Part shown: positions 43,504 to 55,564 of the stretch, piece by piece | Layout of the letters: each line of letters opens with the position of its first letter | Numbering within the stretch: the first letter of the stretch is position 1 | Origin: Acanthosepion lycidas | Lineage: Eukaryota > Mollusca > Cephalopoda > Sepiida > Sepiidae | Length of the DNA stretch: 64,000 nt | Assembly: GCA_963932145.1 (NCBI GenBank) | Contig: OZ010600.1 | Location: forward strand, 49,360,877 to 49,424,876 | Direction of reading: 5' to 3' | Program-made: the position numbers and the translations under genes | The notes under the pieces: generated by a model | The model's database searches: none | Told to the model about the DNA's origin: nothing | Seen by the model: the letters and a program-made list of their open reading frames with translations, nothing else

Positions 43504-43688
43504 GTCTGTGTGCGTGCAAATATATAGAAAAACATGAAAGAACTCGTTAGGTAAATAATCCGAAGTTCTTTAATATTTTTGTTTTTATTTTTGAAAAACG
43601 GTGTTCGATATAAAAGTTTGAAGTTTTGGGCTCTTGTTTTTGAAACATGAGAACTCTTATGTAGCGAAGGAATCATATTTTTAAGAAA

Positions 43689-43691
<3 letters not shown>

Positions 43692-43749
<58 letters not shown>

Positions 43750-43872
43750 TGGTGCACTTTTTCTCAAAGACGACGACCAAGTGACTCTACTATAGTGTCC
43801 CGTCGACAAAATCAAACAACGTGCATGCCCGAAATGAAAAATATAAAATGTCGACAGTTTACCCATCGAACC

Positions 43873-43946
<74 letters not shown>
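43692..43946. repeat. Two (TA)n microsatellites
   Basis: 43692-43747 and 43876-43945, the second followed by a GAGAGAAAGGGAGAAAG run. Confidence 0.97.
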
Positions 43947-43949
<3 letters not shown>

Positions 43950-44740
43950 GAGAGAAAGGGAGAAAGATAGTGAAGATATTTAGATAAAGCGAATAATGGG
44001 TAATTAACATCATTAAATGAAAATAGAGGCAGTCCATTTGGAGTTCATTACCAAAATAGACAACTCGTATTTCGCACGTCCCGATCTTCCGGTTAAAAGG
44101 ACCCATTAGTGGGCAAACATTCCACGTGCCGACTTATCGCGTTTCATTTAGAACTAGTTACTATATTATAAACTTGTTCGACGTCCTTCTACATTGATGC
44201 GTTTCATATTTGTCTCTTAATATACGTGGAAGATACACATCAGAGCGACTAACATAAGTAAATTGATGCAAATACTTTTCTATGCTTGATTTAGATATTT
44301 CTCTATATTGTCAGTTGTTCTGCTATATCGTATAATGTAGATTATTCTCAAATAACGCTTTCATTCGATTGGTAACAACGTCAATTGGTTTATCAACCCC
44401 CGGTGCTTCACTCAGCAAGAAATCTCAAGCAGTAAACTTTGCCAACAACTTTTGACACGTTTAGTTATTCTGAGTATTTGAGTTTCAGTCGGATTTTTAT
44501 CTTACATTAAATAAACAAAAAAATAACAAGTCGAAAAATTTCCTTATTTTCTTCCATTTTAGTTTCAAAATCAGTAAACACCAAATGGGACAATATTAAA
44601 AAAAAAAGTCCAGTGATATGGCAGTTCTAACAATGCAATAAAAACGATAATTTTACAGAGTTATTCACTAAGCCGGATACCTCTATTCAAATCAAAGATA
44701 CATTATTCATTATATAAAGATCAGTGAACAGATTCTTTTA
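43950..44740. other. No recognisable feature
   Basis: No supported frame or repeat up to the Helitron insertion point. Confidence 0.45.
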
Positions 44741-44763
44741 TCTCTATCTATAAAAGCAGGATA

Positions 44764-44794
<31 letters not shown>

Positions 44795-45540
44795 GTGCGC
44801 GGGCGTGTGTAACGAATGCACGGCCGCAATTTTCGACAGATTTGCACCAAAATTTACACGCACATGCTCCAAGTTAGCGGGAAGGCCAAGACCGACTTCA
44901 TTTCCCAACTCCCATCGAGAGTGGAAATCATCGGTTTTTTATGCTTCTATGGCAGTTTTCATGTAGTTTGCGGCCATTTCCTACTGGCCAGAGTGAGAGC
45001 CTATAGCTGGCTGCCACGAATAGTCAGGAAGATTCTATTGGCCAGCGTGAGAGCCAACAGCTGACTGACACTAGCATTAACTAGCATGCTAGAATGCAAA
45101 AAAAAAATCGATAGCTGTATTCGTCACAAGTGGAAAAATGTAATCTGCATGGCATTTACTACAATTGGCTCATTCGCTTGCTTAAACTCAACGTTCATTC
45201 TGATTCCGCAGAACTGGGTTGGGTGTGAAAAAGTATTTGTTGTTAACATTCTTTTTCATTCGGTTTTTCCAGTTACGAGCCCTTTTTTAAAGCTGATCGT
45301 TTTGTGTTCATTTTGTTTAGTTCTTTTTTCGTAACAGATTTAATGTTTAGTATAGAGCTTAGAAAAAATTCGCAGTGTGAGATAGGCAAGAAGTAAGGCA
45401 TGTAGCAACATCAGCACGGCAAAGGGCACTCCTTTAAAGGCAAGGAAGGGCAAAAATATTTTAAGTCAAGTGATAGCGATTGCTGTATGAGTCGTACGAT
45501 TTTTGAATCAAGTACGGGCAACGCCGGGCCATGCTGCTAG
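44741..45540 (+). mobile_element. Non-autonomous Helitron, copy 1
   Basis: Starts TCTCTATCTATAAAAGC, ends GCCGGGCCATGCTGCTAG with a GC-rich hairpin-like GGGCAACGCC just before CTAG. Inserted between A (44740) and T (45541), the Helitron target. 800 bp, a GT microsatellite near the 5' end, no Rep/helicase coding. Colinear with copy 2. Confidence 0.9.
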
Positions 45541-45669
45541 TTCAATATAAATATACGTTTATTTAAAATAATGAAATTAATTATTAATCCGTTATTCACT
45601 ACTGTAAAGATAAGAATTCCAAATAACGAAAACATTAATTAATCGAAAAACACTTTTAGTTGCACATTT

Positions 45670-46140
45670 CAAACTATTTTTGCTCATTTGTAATGTAGGT
45701 AAATGCATCGTCAGTGGCAGTAACTTTGCAGCGAAGCGGTCGACCTTACTTTACTTAGATGATTTGGGATGCCTAACTGTACTGGTTCACGGGCTACATC
45801 CAACTCTCACACATGGCTCCAAGAAGTCGTATGGGCACTTCGACGACCATACCCCGGTCAACGACATCCTCATACTGGTTAAACTGCTTGGAGGTAGTCA
45901 GAAGGGTTTCCCGACCAGACGGGTGAAAGGAGAAAGTCAATCTCCAATCAACCTGTGCCAAGCGGCCATCAGGCAGCTGTCAGCCTGGACGTAGAAGCTG
46001 AGCCTCAGAATTTTACCTGTGGGCGGAGGAACTTCTGAGAGGATGGATGGAGTAACCTCAACATACTCGTTGCAAAAGGAACCGGAATGCCATTGTACTA
46101 TTTTGCCTAAAATATCACCATGAACCACAGTTTTGAGAAG
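45670..46140. other. GC-richer coding-like island of unknown origin
   Basis: A 104-codon plus-strand reading (45680-45994) and long readings on the minus strand (46128-45937, then FTRLVGKPF, TSMRMSLTGVWSSKCPYDF) overlap. Composition differs from the AT-rich surroundings. No family recognised; a decayed transposon or retroposed exon is possible. Confidence 0.35.
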
Positions 46141-46514
46141 AAGGGTAGTGGTGACCGCATGCGCTTGCTGAGTGAATGAACGAACATAGATGTGTTAAAA
46201 TACTGGAGTTTTGGGCAAACCTATTTCGGAAAATCTGTCATGTGAGAATAAAAATCATCGATATTCATGAAAATAATTGTAATGACAAAAGTACGCAAGT
46301 GTAGGCTTTCAGAAAGCTTTATTCAACTGAGAATACAAGGTTCCGATAAAGTGGCCTTTTATGATCCCAGTAAACCGAAATAGCTCTCTCAAAGAGGAGA
46401 GTACAAGGGGAGACCACTCTTGATTATTCATAACAAGAATCCTTCGAAATCTGAGTAATCTTGTTTTGAAATTGTTCTGTATTGCCTGCAGTTTCAGAAT
46501 CAGCAGAAAAGTCT

Positions 46515-46890
46515 TTTTTTTTTTTTTTTTTTTTTTAAGCTTAGCGCCCCGAGCAAGGCATGAAGCCACTAGGATGCAGGGGGGGTTGCAGAAGATTTGT
46601 AGCAAGAGCAGATAGGAGTGATAGAAGAAAGGATGAAGGGAAGGGTAGTGTGTAGATCAAGGTAACTGCAGATGTCGATTGACATTACATTTGAATAGTT
46701 GGAGATTATAGCTATCAGGGAAACAGTAATTGGGAAGGGTGTTCCACAGGCGAGAGGTGCGAGGTATGAAGCTATTGGAGTAGAAGAGACGGTTACATTT
46801 TAAAGTTTCTACAGTGTAAGGGTGAGAGCGGGATGACAGCCTCGTAAGGCGCTTGTATTCATGGAGACTGGGGACCAGGGAAAGTTCAAA
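46515..46890 (-). pseudogene. CR1/jockey-like LINE 3' end and C-terminus, minus strand
   Basis: T-run, AAGCTTAGCGCCCCGAGCAA, GAAGCCACTAGGATGCAGGG, then complement of ORF text (TTCCACAGGCGAGAGGTGCG; GAGAGCGGGATGACAGCC). Nearly identical to 38420-38720 inverted. Confidence 0.85.
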
Positions 46891-47735
46891 GAACTTAAAA
46901 CCTCTTCTATTGGGTTTAACATTAGACTGTAAGGTCGTAAAAATCTGACAGAGAACCCATTAGTTGTAATTTCACATAGCACGATATTTGAGCGGAGGAA
47001 TTTCACTGTTCATTTTTATCAATTTTTCGTTACTTTACAGTTTGAGTAGTAGAGTCTCGAAAATATGATGAACTATAACTACTCTTAAGGGAATGATGCA
47101 TAAAATACTACAATTTTGTCCACCATTGGATGGGACTATTTTGTATGCTTTCCAGTTGGGCGATGCATATCCATGCCGTTTGCAGATTGAACCTTGTTCT
47201 GTCGACGAAAACTGATCAAATCCGAATTCATAATGGATAACACACATTCGCTTCTTGCATTCAGACTGAAATCAGAGTTTCTGTCTGCGGAAAATCGAAC
47301 TAAACTTTTCTATTTGGTATTCATTAATAATAATATTCTTGAGTCTTTCATTTGACTAAATCGGATTCCTTCTTTTGAATAAGTCTTATTGAGTCAAACT
47401 AGAATCAGCATTTAACATATTTTTGATTTAATTCTTTGGCCCTACTATCTCTTTTTTGTTGTATTTATTTATTTTTTATTTCCGACTATGTCAATCTGAC
47501 CTAATTCGGTGAGATTTTAAATGTCTCCCACAGTAGGGACCTTTAATTTGGATAAAAGTATATTTAATTTAAATAAAGGTATCTTTTATTTGAATAGAAG
47601 CATCTAGCTTAGTTAATAATTCTGTAATGAAATTAGTTAAAACTAAACGCTCGTAATGTTATTTATCATTTAAAAAAAGGAAACTAGCATTTATGCTAAC
47701 TATATTCAAATTGTTTAGATAAAGCATTGTTAGTT

Positions 47736-47738
<3 letters not shown>
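46891..47738. other. No recognisable feature
   Basis: No supported frame or shared repeat. Confidence 0.45.

Positions 47739-47818
<80 letters not shown>
47739..47818. repeat. (CA)n-(TA)n microsatellite
   Basis: About 13 CA units then about 29 TA units. It is followed by a ~33-bp duplicated TTAAGACGGAT block at 47820-47875. Confidence 0.96.
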
Positions 47819-47821
<3 letters not shown>

Positions 47822-48046
47822 GGTGTTTCATTAAGACGGATTATATATATATGGGTGTGTTATTAAGACGGATCAAAGTCAGCAGTAAATAAATCAGTGT
47901 TATTGGTGAAAATTTATTCTCTGTTAGATCATTAAGTCACGGCAATTATATGTGAAAAATAATTTCGCCCAAATGTCCGCCAAATCTGAAAGAAAAAGAA
48001 AAAAACATTAGACGCTTAAACTAAATTCGATACAAGATATTGGAAC

Positions 48047-48047
48047 A

Positions 48048-48092
<45 letters not shown>
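48047..48092. repeat. (TA)n microsatellite
   Basis: About 22 TA units at the tail end of a minus-strand LINE. Confidence 0.97.
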
Positions 48093-48094
<2 letters not shown>

Positions 48095-48325
48095 CGATTT
48101 CACCCCCAAGAAGGACAGTAAAGCCACTAAGACAGAAGGGATTATTGGCTGTAGAAGAATTAGGAACAGAAACATTAATAATGAACGAGAAGAGAAAAAA
48201 GTAATCAAGAGGACAGTAGACAGCGATTGACATTGCATCTAAATCTTTCGAGATTTAAGTTGACTGGAAAGCATGGAACCGGAAGGGAGTTCCGCAAACG
48301 AGAAGTGCGAGAAAATAAACTGTTA
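48093..48325 (-). pseudogene. CR1/jockey-like LINE 3' end, minus strand
   Basis: TTTCACCCCCAAGAAGGACA, AAGCCACTAAGACAGAAGGG, then complement of FSRTSRLRNSLPVPCF near 48260-48310. Confidence 0.7.
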
Positions 48326-48604
48326 GCTTATTATTTATGGCTACATATAGCCAGTTCAACTGTAAATTGATCTCGATGCCAGTCTAGTACTGCGCTTAAA
48401 TTTTTAAAAAAAGTCTAAGTAGTACAGCGAAGAGTGATATTTATTCTGTATGAATACAAAAATGTTGTACAAAGCCAAAAGGGGGATGGAGAAAGAATGG
48501 TCTTCTCTCTTAAAATTAAACTTCACTAGCCACAATTAATGATTCTGAAATGTGTTTCCTTACCATAAATAGACATTCTCTTAATAAAAACCTATCCTAA
48601 AAAT

Positions 48605-48665
48605 CTTGTCAGCATTAAATTGAGGTTGATATGATGTAAAACAAACCAAGCCAAAGACTTACTGA
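48605..48665 (-). repeat. Repeat element E terminal fragment, minus strand
   Basis: CAGCATTAAATTGAGGTTGA and TGATGTAAAACAAACCAAGC. Confidence 0.6.
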
Positions 48666-48929
48666 CCCAAATACACAATATTCCTTACATCAAAACATCA
48701 CATTCTTACTTATAATTCTTACTACAGCCACCATAATACCTCAGAATATCCATGAAGTTCTAATTAGTCCCCTTATATACAAATCTTGTCTTACGGGAGA
48801 GGATAAAACAATGATTTCAAAATCTAAACTCCGATAGCGAAGAGATGATCCGAACAATTACATGAACGTATTTATAGAAAAGACACAAGCGGTGGAAAGA
48901 TGACTGAAGCCAAATTTTCGATAATATTG

Positions 48930-49250
48930 CTGATTTTTGTTTGAATTTTAATAGCAAGTACACCCGGCCATATAATCTGAGCATGGACGAATGATAGACT
49001 TATAGATATGTATCAAAGATTCTGGAGAGATAAAATGTCTCGCACGAAACAGTGAACCATCTTTTTTAGCAGCTGTTCTAGCAATGGACTCAATATACAC
49101 TTTCCACCACATGTTAGCTGAGAACATTAACCCGAGAAGGCGTAAAGAGTTACTTTCCTCGAGGTTTGCATGGGATGCAGAGACGGATATCTCAGATGAT
49201 TAATGGAGAGAAGTTTAGTATTGGAGACTTTAAAATTAACAAGCCATCTT
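48930..49250 (-). pseudogene. CR1/jockey-like LINE RT C-terminal region, minus strand
   Basis: Minus-strand reading ISVSASHANLEESNSLRLLG, WWKVYIESIARTAAKKDGSL, FRARHFISPESLIHIYKSII and RPCSDYMAGC. It is the segment just upstream of the ORF end kept at 38085. With 48093-48325 it may be one element interrupted in between. Confidence 0.75.
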
Positions 49251-49302
49251 TTGCCTCAATTAACAACGGATGATGTTGTTTTGGACATCGGCTGTCATTT
49301 TG

Positions 49303-49306
<4 letters not shown>

Positions 49307-49365
<59 letters not shown>

Positions 49366-49551
49366 AACAATAAAAAAATAAAAAAAATAAAATCTTCAGA
49401 CACACTGGGTTGTAGATTAATATTCTTTCGTTTTTTATTCCATTTAGATTCCTCGACTAGTTTCGGCCGAAATGGCCATCATCGGGAGGAGAAATATTTC
49501 TGCTTGCTGCTAGCACTAAACTACAGAAATTAATGTCTTGATGGAGAAAAC

Positions 49552-49606
<55 letters not shown>
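49307..49606. repeat. Two (TA)n microsatellites
   Basis: 49307-49360 and 49552-49606. The 190-bp spacer holds TTTCGGCCGAAATGGCCATC, a retroposon-tail-like palindrome. Confidence 0.95.
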
Positions 49607-49608
<2 letters not shown>

Positions 49609-49609
49609 T

Positions 49610-50085
49610 TTATGCAAAACTAGGTAATCCGTACTTTCTATGATTTTTCCAATCGACTATTTCATAGAAAATACCCAAAACTCCAGCAAACTTCAAATTA
49701 AATTCTTCGTAGATTTTTTAGACATTTAGATTTATACCAGACTTTAACCCCCAAAGATACCCTTTAAAGTAATGCAAAATAACAACATCTAAGAATTTGA
49801 GTGAATCCTGATTTATTATTTTATTGTTAACTGTATCTTCCACCTTTAAGTCGGTCTTCTCCCTCACCCCTTACCCATCTATATCTAGATAGCATGCGTT
49901 AAGTTAAGCGGCGTCTAGCCTACACAGAGTGGGGTTAAGGATAAGGAATTGAAAATGGTACATCTAACTCACTCATATCTTCTCTCCCACCTCACTTCCT
50001 CACTTCGTTAATTTCACATACGCTCGGTGCGGTCCGTCAAAAATGTGTAAGTTTCTTTTCATTTTTCATTTCAAGTTTTGGAAGT
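49610..50085. other. No gene; sequence shared in outline with 33275-33560
   Basis: CT-rich stretches and a CGGTGCGGTCCGTCAAAAAT block precede hammerhead-like motif 2. Confidence 0.35.
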
Positions 50086-50090
50086 AAAGT

Positions 50091-50137
50091 CTGATGATCC
50101 AGAGCCCTTTAAAAGGGTTGTGGTGAAATAACTTATT
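50091..50137 (+). ncRNA. Hammerhead-ribozyme-like motif 2
   Basis: CTGATGA (50091-50097), stem CCAGAGCCC/GGGTTGTGG with loop TTTAAAA, GAAA (50125-50128), ATAA-C-TTAT-T. It keeps the layout of motif 1 despite base changes in stem II. Confidence 0.3.
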
Positions 50138-50170
50138 ACATGGAACCTCTAAGTGATCTGTTTTTATTCA

Positions 50171-50175
<5 letters not shown>

Positions 50176-50236
<61 letters not shown>
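50176..50236. repeat. (TA)n microsatellite
   Basis: About 30 TA units. Confidence 0.98.
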
Positions 50237-50241
<5 letters not shown>

Positions 50242-50469
50242 GGAGTTTTACTTCTTACTTCTGTGCTTTTAATTATTGAAACTTCGTCACAGCAATTCTG
50301 CAATACTTATTGAGTATCGTGAGTACCAACATAAAGAATAACGAAAAAATAAGGCCCTTGCACGAGAAACCAGGTTCACATGAATAGGGAAAATGAGTTC
50401 AAATCTCGTCAGAGGAGTTATTTACTCCGATCTGCTCACTCTTTACTCGTAAAATTTATTATTAATATT

Positions 50470-50523
50470 TATAATAATAATAATAATAACAACAACAACA
50501 ATAATAATAATAGTAATAATAAT
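50470..50523. repeat. (TAA)n/(CAA)n microsatellite
   Basis: TAA, CAA, TAA runs, as at LINE-3 3' ends. Confidence 0.95.
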
Positions 50524-51190
50524 AGGCCCGACTATCATTAAACGTTGGGCGACTTGAGTTTATCTGTTGGGTGTGACGGGGAAAGCTTGTCATCTCCAAT
50601 TTCAACCGTGTGGGGTAAGTGCCTGTCGGGTCATTTTTCGAAGGGAATCTATCTTCAAATGCTGCAAAGGACCCTGAAATCCGTTCCGTCACGCCTCAGA
50701 CACTGACACAAGCGGCTGAGTGTTTGGCAAGATGACCCACTTTAAGAACTCCGCAGGACAAATTGAAATTGTTTGAACAGGGCTGGCCCTTGCGGGAAAG
50801 GACAACAGATCATATATGTCATATCAAAGGACCGAATGCTCAATTGAGTGTCGACACGCACAACAGCGTGTATATACCCGTGAGAGTTGGCAGCTTGAAA
50901 GCGTATGCACCAGTGTCCATACTGTTGCATGCATGTTTCTGTAAAGGCTTTTAACACAACGTATGCACCAATGTCCATACCATTGCATGCATGTTTCTGC
51001 AAGGAACTTTCTGTGTACGTACTAACTTATTTAAGTTACGGGTTTGTATTTTTATTTAGGTTTTTTTTCTTTTTGGTTTCTTTACTCCAATTTATTTGTA
51101 ACTATTTCTGTGTATTTTCTTATAGATACTAATAATAAGTTCCAGTCAGTTTCTCTCTAACTGTGGGACCATCATAAAATTCTAAATAAA
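50524..51190. other. No gene; local tandem duplication
   Basis: GTATGCACCAGTGTCCATAC at 50903 recurs at about 50961 (period ~58 bp), including TTGCATGCATGTTTCTG. Confidence 0.5.
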
Positions 51191-51202
51191 AGAAGGTTCT
51201 CA

Positions 51203-51414
51203 CTATTTATATTTGGACTATTGTCCTCATTTTTGTTGTTGTTATCACATCATTTTGGCTGTTGTGCCCTTCTGACTTTGAGGTTTATATGAATCTGGAT
51301 AACGTACAAGGATTTCTAAACTGAACCCTTTATTTAATCTACAGGGTGTGCAAAACATTACGATATCAACAACAAAGCTTGAGAAAATAGTCTGAATATA
51401 AATAGTGTAAATAA
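51203..51414. mobile_element. Head-to-head SINE family B foldback, diverged
   Basis: 51203-51257 (minus SINE B tail: TTGGACTATTGTCCTCATTT) and 51353-51414 (plus: AAAATAGTCTGAATATAAAT) are inverted. CTGAACCCTTTATTTAAT lies between. Confidence 0.6.
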
Positions 51415-51439
51415 TGATAATTCTTCATCCTAGAAATTC

Positions 51440-51894
51440 AGACGAAAATTAAAAGAAAGCTCATTGTAAAGTTCCCCACTCCTCATAATTTATGCTATAA
51501 AAAGTTTTAGGTTTGATCTGACACAAACATGAACAGTTAAGAACATGGTGTTTTAGTCCTATGAAAAAACAAAATTTTGGTGAAAACAAAATTTGAGTGA
51601 CATTATTTTAACCAAATCTTGAAACGTGTGAAACTAAAAAGCCAGTGTTTAACCTGAGGAATGTTTGCCCAAAACCTGAACAGGAAACTTTTTAACAGAT
51701 CTGCAGAGCTTCATGCAAAACTGATACAAGCATGTATTATTTACTGTTAATCATAAACCAGCATTTATATATGAATTTATATTTAATTTTAAAAAACATT
51801 TAAGTACTGCGTTGAATTAAAAAAAATACTTGCGCTTTATATAAAAGCACATGTTTAGAATAAAGTTGCATGCGTATCATGAATATGAAGATAA
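51440..51894. other. No recognisable feature
   Basis: AT-rich; no supported frame. Confidence 0.45.
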
Positions 51895-52283
51895 ACTATA
51901 TTTGGCAACATGGTCTCCGATCATTGGAGGTTTTGAGTAATGTAGAACCACCTCTTGATCGTCGTTGTTCCCAAGTCTACCCTGACCTGGAGTTGTAGCA
52001 AGTGTTAGGGTCTAAGCTATGAGCAAATAGTGAACCCTTTTACAAAAGTCGAAACACTAGGAAAGGATAAATAATATATTTTATAGTAAATATACCAATA
52101 TTACAGTTTATTAAAAAGATTAACAATACATTTTATAATAAAATTACCAGCAATATATTTTAATAGTAAAATTACAAGCAATACATTTTATAGTAAAATT
52201 ACTAACGATACGTTTTTACAGCAAAATGAAGAATACATTTTATAGCAAAATGACCAACAATATCTCTATCTATAAAAGGCCGG

Positions 52284-52333
<50 letters not shown>

Positions 52334-53460
52334 CGAATGCACGGCCGCAATTTTCGACGGATTTGCACCAAAATTTACATGCACATGCTCCAAGTTAGTA
52401 GGAAGGCCAAGACCGACTTTGCGTTTCCCAACCCCCATCGATAGTGGAAATAATCGATTTTTTCATGCTTCTACGGCAGTTTTCATGTCGTTTGCGGTCA
52501 TTTTCTACTGGCCAGAGTGAGAGCCTATAGCTGGTTGCCACGAATAGGCAGGAAGATTCTATTGGCCAGCGTGAGAGCCAACAGCTGACTGACACGAATG
52601 TTAAACTAGCAAAAAAAATCGATAGCTGCATTCGTCACAAGTGGGAAAAATTTAAATCTGCATGGCTCTTTACTACAATTGGCTCATTTGCTTGCTTAAA
52701 TTCAACGTTGATTCTGATTCCGCAGAACTGGGTTGGGTGTGAAAAAGTATTTGTTGTTAACATTCTTTTTTCATTCAGTTTTTCCAGTTACGAGTCCTTT
52801 TTTTTTAAAGCTGATCGTTTTGTGTTCATTTTGTTTAGTTCTTTTTTCGTAACAGATTTAATGTTTAGTATAGAGCTTAGAAAAAATTCGCAGTGTGAGC
52901 TAGGCAAGAAGTAAGGCATGTCGCAACATCAGCACGACAAAGGGCACTCCTTTAAAGGCAAGGAAGGGCAAAAATATTTTTAAGTCAAGTGATACTGTAT
53001 GAGTCGTACGATTTTTGAATCAAGCACGGGCAAAGCCGGGTCATGCTGCTAGTATTTTATTGCAGAATTATTAACAATACATCTTTTATAGTAAAATGAC
53101 TAACTATACATTTCTATAGTAAAATGAAGAACAATGCATTTTTAAAGCAAAATGACTAACAATATATTTTATAGTAAAATTGAAGACGCGGCATAAATTG
53201 TCAAAAACTATTAAAAACAGTTTACTATGATTAATCTCATTTCTTGTAAGGAGAAATAAGTTTCAAGTTTTCGTTTGATTATATAAGATTATTTGGTAAA
53301 ATAAAAATACAGCTAAATAATTATAATTAATCATGAAATAACATCATTCTCTTGAATGAAGTATAAGCTTAAATTTTCATATTTAGATTTCGGCATTAAA
53401 TAACCCATAGAGGTGTTGATATGCCGCTAAACAAAAACAACCAAACCAAACCACATCATA
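51895..53460 (-). repeat. Repeat element E, copy 3, minus strand, split by a Helitron
   Basis: Right-to-left: CCGCTAAACAAAAACAACC and CATTAAATAACCCATAGAGG (53390-53455), ~27-bp units around ATTTTATAGTAAAATGACCA (53060-53180 and 52080-52262), then TAGGGTCTAAGCTATGAGC and GAACCACCTCTTGATCG near 51945. Confidence 0.8.
52263..53052 (+). mobile_element. Non-autonomous Helitron, copy 2, nested in element E
   Basis: TCTCTATCTATAAAAGGC start, GCCGGGTCATGCTGCTAG end, flanked by A (52262) and T (53053). Removing it restores CAACAATATTTTATTG, an E-type unit. 790 bp and about 90% similar to copy 1 by eye; no transposase. Confidence 0.92.
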
Positions 53461-53849
53461 CAATTTGGACAGAAATTCTTATTTGAATTGTCAGGAAAGT
53501 TGGAATACGCTGGTAAGAAAAACCCGAAATAATTGCTCAGTGGTTCCAGAAAGTTGGAAATATATTTAAAAAATGTCTCTTGAAATTAACTGAATCAAAA
53601 CCAAAACTGTTCTTTCATAAGATACGCAATTTAATTTCGCCTCGAGTATCCGGGAAAATACATTGATGATTGAATAATGATTGGATTTTATACAAATTAA
53701 ACAGATTGTTAAAGATTAGTAAGAATTGCCATGTCAACAGAACATGATTAAAAACATAATACCTGCTTACAAGAAAGCTTTGGGACATATTTTGAAGATT
53801 GAAAAAAGATGCTATGAGTAAAAGATTTTGTGGGAATAATTCTGATAAT
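53461..53849. other. No recognisable feature
   Basis: No supported frame or repeat. Confidence 0.45.
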
Positions 53850-54165
53850 TTTTCTTCAGGAAGAGGCAGCTGAAGTTTCTGGGACACATAATGAGGAAGG
53901 AGAGCCTAAAGAATCTGATACTCACGGGTCGAATAGAGGGAAAGAGAGACAATGGAAAACAACGCGATACTCCTAGCGGCCAGTGGATGACAGAACTTGA
54001 CCTGAGGGAGGAAGCAGAGGGAAGGAACTTGTTGAGAGCTGTAAGGGATAGAGGGAGGTGGAGAGCCATGATCGCTTACGTCCTGAAAGGACATGGCCCA
54101 TTAAAGGAAAAGAACTTTGCATCATTGAAATATGATGGAATAAACAATACGGCTTCAAAGTGAAG
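53850..54165 (+). pseudogene. LINE (family 2) C-terminal ORF fragment
   Basis: Reads RGRQLKFLGHIMRKESLKNL, ILTGRIEGKRDNGKQRDTPS, GQWMTELDLREEAEGRNLLR and RWRAMIAYVLKGHGP, open from 53891 to 54163. Best plus-strand copy of this block. Confidence 0.75.
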
Positions 54166-54564
54166 TAAGTCAAGCAAAATAATTTAATGATGGTATAATG
54201 ATACTATTAAATTAAAAGACTATAAGATTATAATGCAAAATGCAGAACAATTCTTCCTGAACTTATAAAGTCATTTTCTGCAGAAAAATAAAACATGCGT
54301 CTTATATCTTGCCAAATAAAGTAAAGATCTTTCTTCTACGCTGTTACATTTTCTTCTATTCACTAATGAGCTAAATCTTGAAAATCCCAGATTGAAATTG
54401 ATCAATGTCTATTTTAAATAACCAAATTTACGAGAGCAAAACATCATTCACGATTGACCAATCTGCTTTGTTTTTATGATTCTAACTGACCCAACGTAGC
54501 AGTTATCAACGAGAAAAGTAAGATCTGCGAGTCAAGTTCAAATTAAGGCCAATACTGTTGCGTT

Positions 54565-54740
54565 CATTTTCGTATAAATACCCTTGGGAAAGGTATGCAT
54601 CCATTTCTCATCTCTTCTCAGCTATAGGTTAAATAGCAGTGTAGACTGGACACTCTAGCCTTCAGTGGCAACTAATCTATGATGAGGAAAAATATTGAAT
54701 TCTAAAAGATCACGAAAACGGCACCGGTCACCTACTCTGA
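54565..54740 (+). repeat. SINE family A tail half
   Basis: AAATACCCTTGGGAAAGGTA, CAGCTATAGGTTAAATAGCA, CCTTCAGTGGCAACTAATCT, GATGAGGAAAAATATTGAAT. 54166-54564 shows nothing else. Confidence 0.6.
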
Positions 54741-54756
54741 TATCTATCCCAATACG

Positions 54757-55045
54757 GTGAAGTAATGGATAGTGGTTCGGACTGAGGAATTAGAAAGCCG
54801 AGTTCGAATTCCAGACGAATCCATTAAATTCACTTACGTGCTAATACCCCTGGAAAAGGTATGAAACCACTTATTCTTCCCCCAGCTATGGATAAATCGC
54901 AGGACAGAGCGGGTTTTATAGCCTTGGATGGCAACTGGTCTACCACAGAAAGAAATGGCAACCTACTGCGGGAAAAATCTGTCTCGTCAGTCATGTATCA
55001 CAAGATAAATGATCGCCTAAGCATGTATTACGCATGGCACATAAC
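54757..55045 (+). mobile_element. tRNA-derived SINE (family A), near full length
   Basis: A-box-like GGTGAAGTAATGGATAGTGG, B-box-like CCGAGTTCGAATTCCAG, then TACCCCTGGAAAAGGTATGA, CCAGCTATGGATAAATCG, GCCTTGGATGGCAACTGGTC and the tail GCATGTATTACGCATGGCAC. Confidence 0.8.
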
Positions 55046-55484
55046 TGAATGAATAAAAAATAATATTATAGAGATATGATAGCCTACATCTGGAGAGGTT
55101 ATAGTATTATTAAAAAAGAAAAAAAAAAAAGAAAAAAAAAAGACTGTCCCAATACTTGATATAAAATTTCTCAGTCTTCTCATCTATCCCTAATGCCACC
55201 AAAAAGCAAAGTTAAATTTGCCAATTTTATTCGCAGTTGTTCTTGGAATAACATTTCGGTCGATCTGACATCTGCGAGTGTCGTCAGGTTTTGAGTGAGA
55301 AGAAAGCGCGAAATATTTTTAGTTATTTTGCAAACCGGCGGGGGTTACTTCCCGTTTAAACGGAATAGCAAAACGCAAGTGTCTCTCCTCTACTGGCAAT
55401 GCCATTTTGTGTGCTGTGCTGCATAGGCGTGACTTTCAATCAGAAGGAGCGAAACAACCGACGGGGTGCCCCTCTGTCGGGTAG
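55046..55484. other. No recognisable feature
   Basis: A-rich run at 55112-55141; otherwise no supported frame. Confidence 0.45.
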
Positions 55485-55545
55485 CTATTAGCAAGCTTGT
55501 CTCGTAGAACACTACTACTGCAGTAAGTTCGATCCTCACACTTTG
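55485..55545 (+). repeat. SINE family C head fragment
   Basis: TAGCTATTAGCAAGCTTGTC and AGTAAGTTCGATCCTCACAC. Confidence 0.55.
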
Positions 55546-55564
55546 TTACATAGAGTTAGCACCA

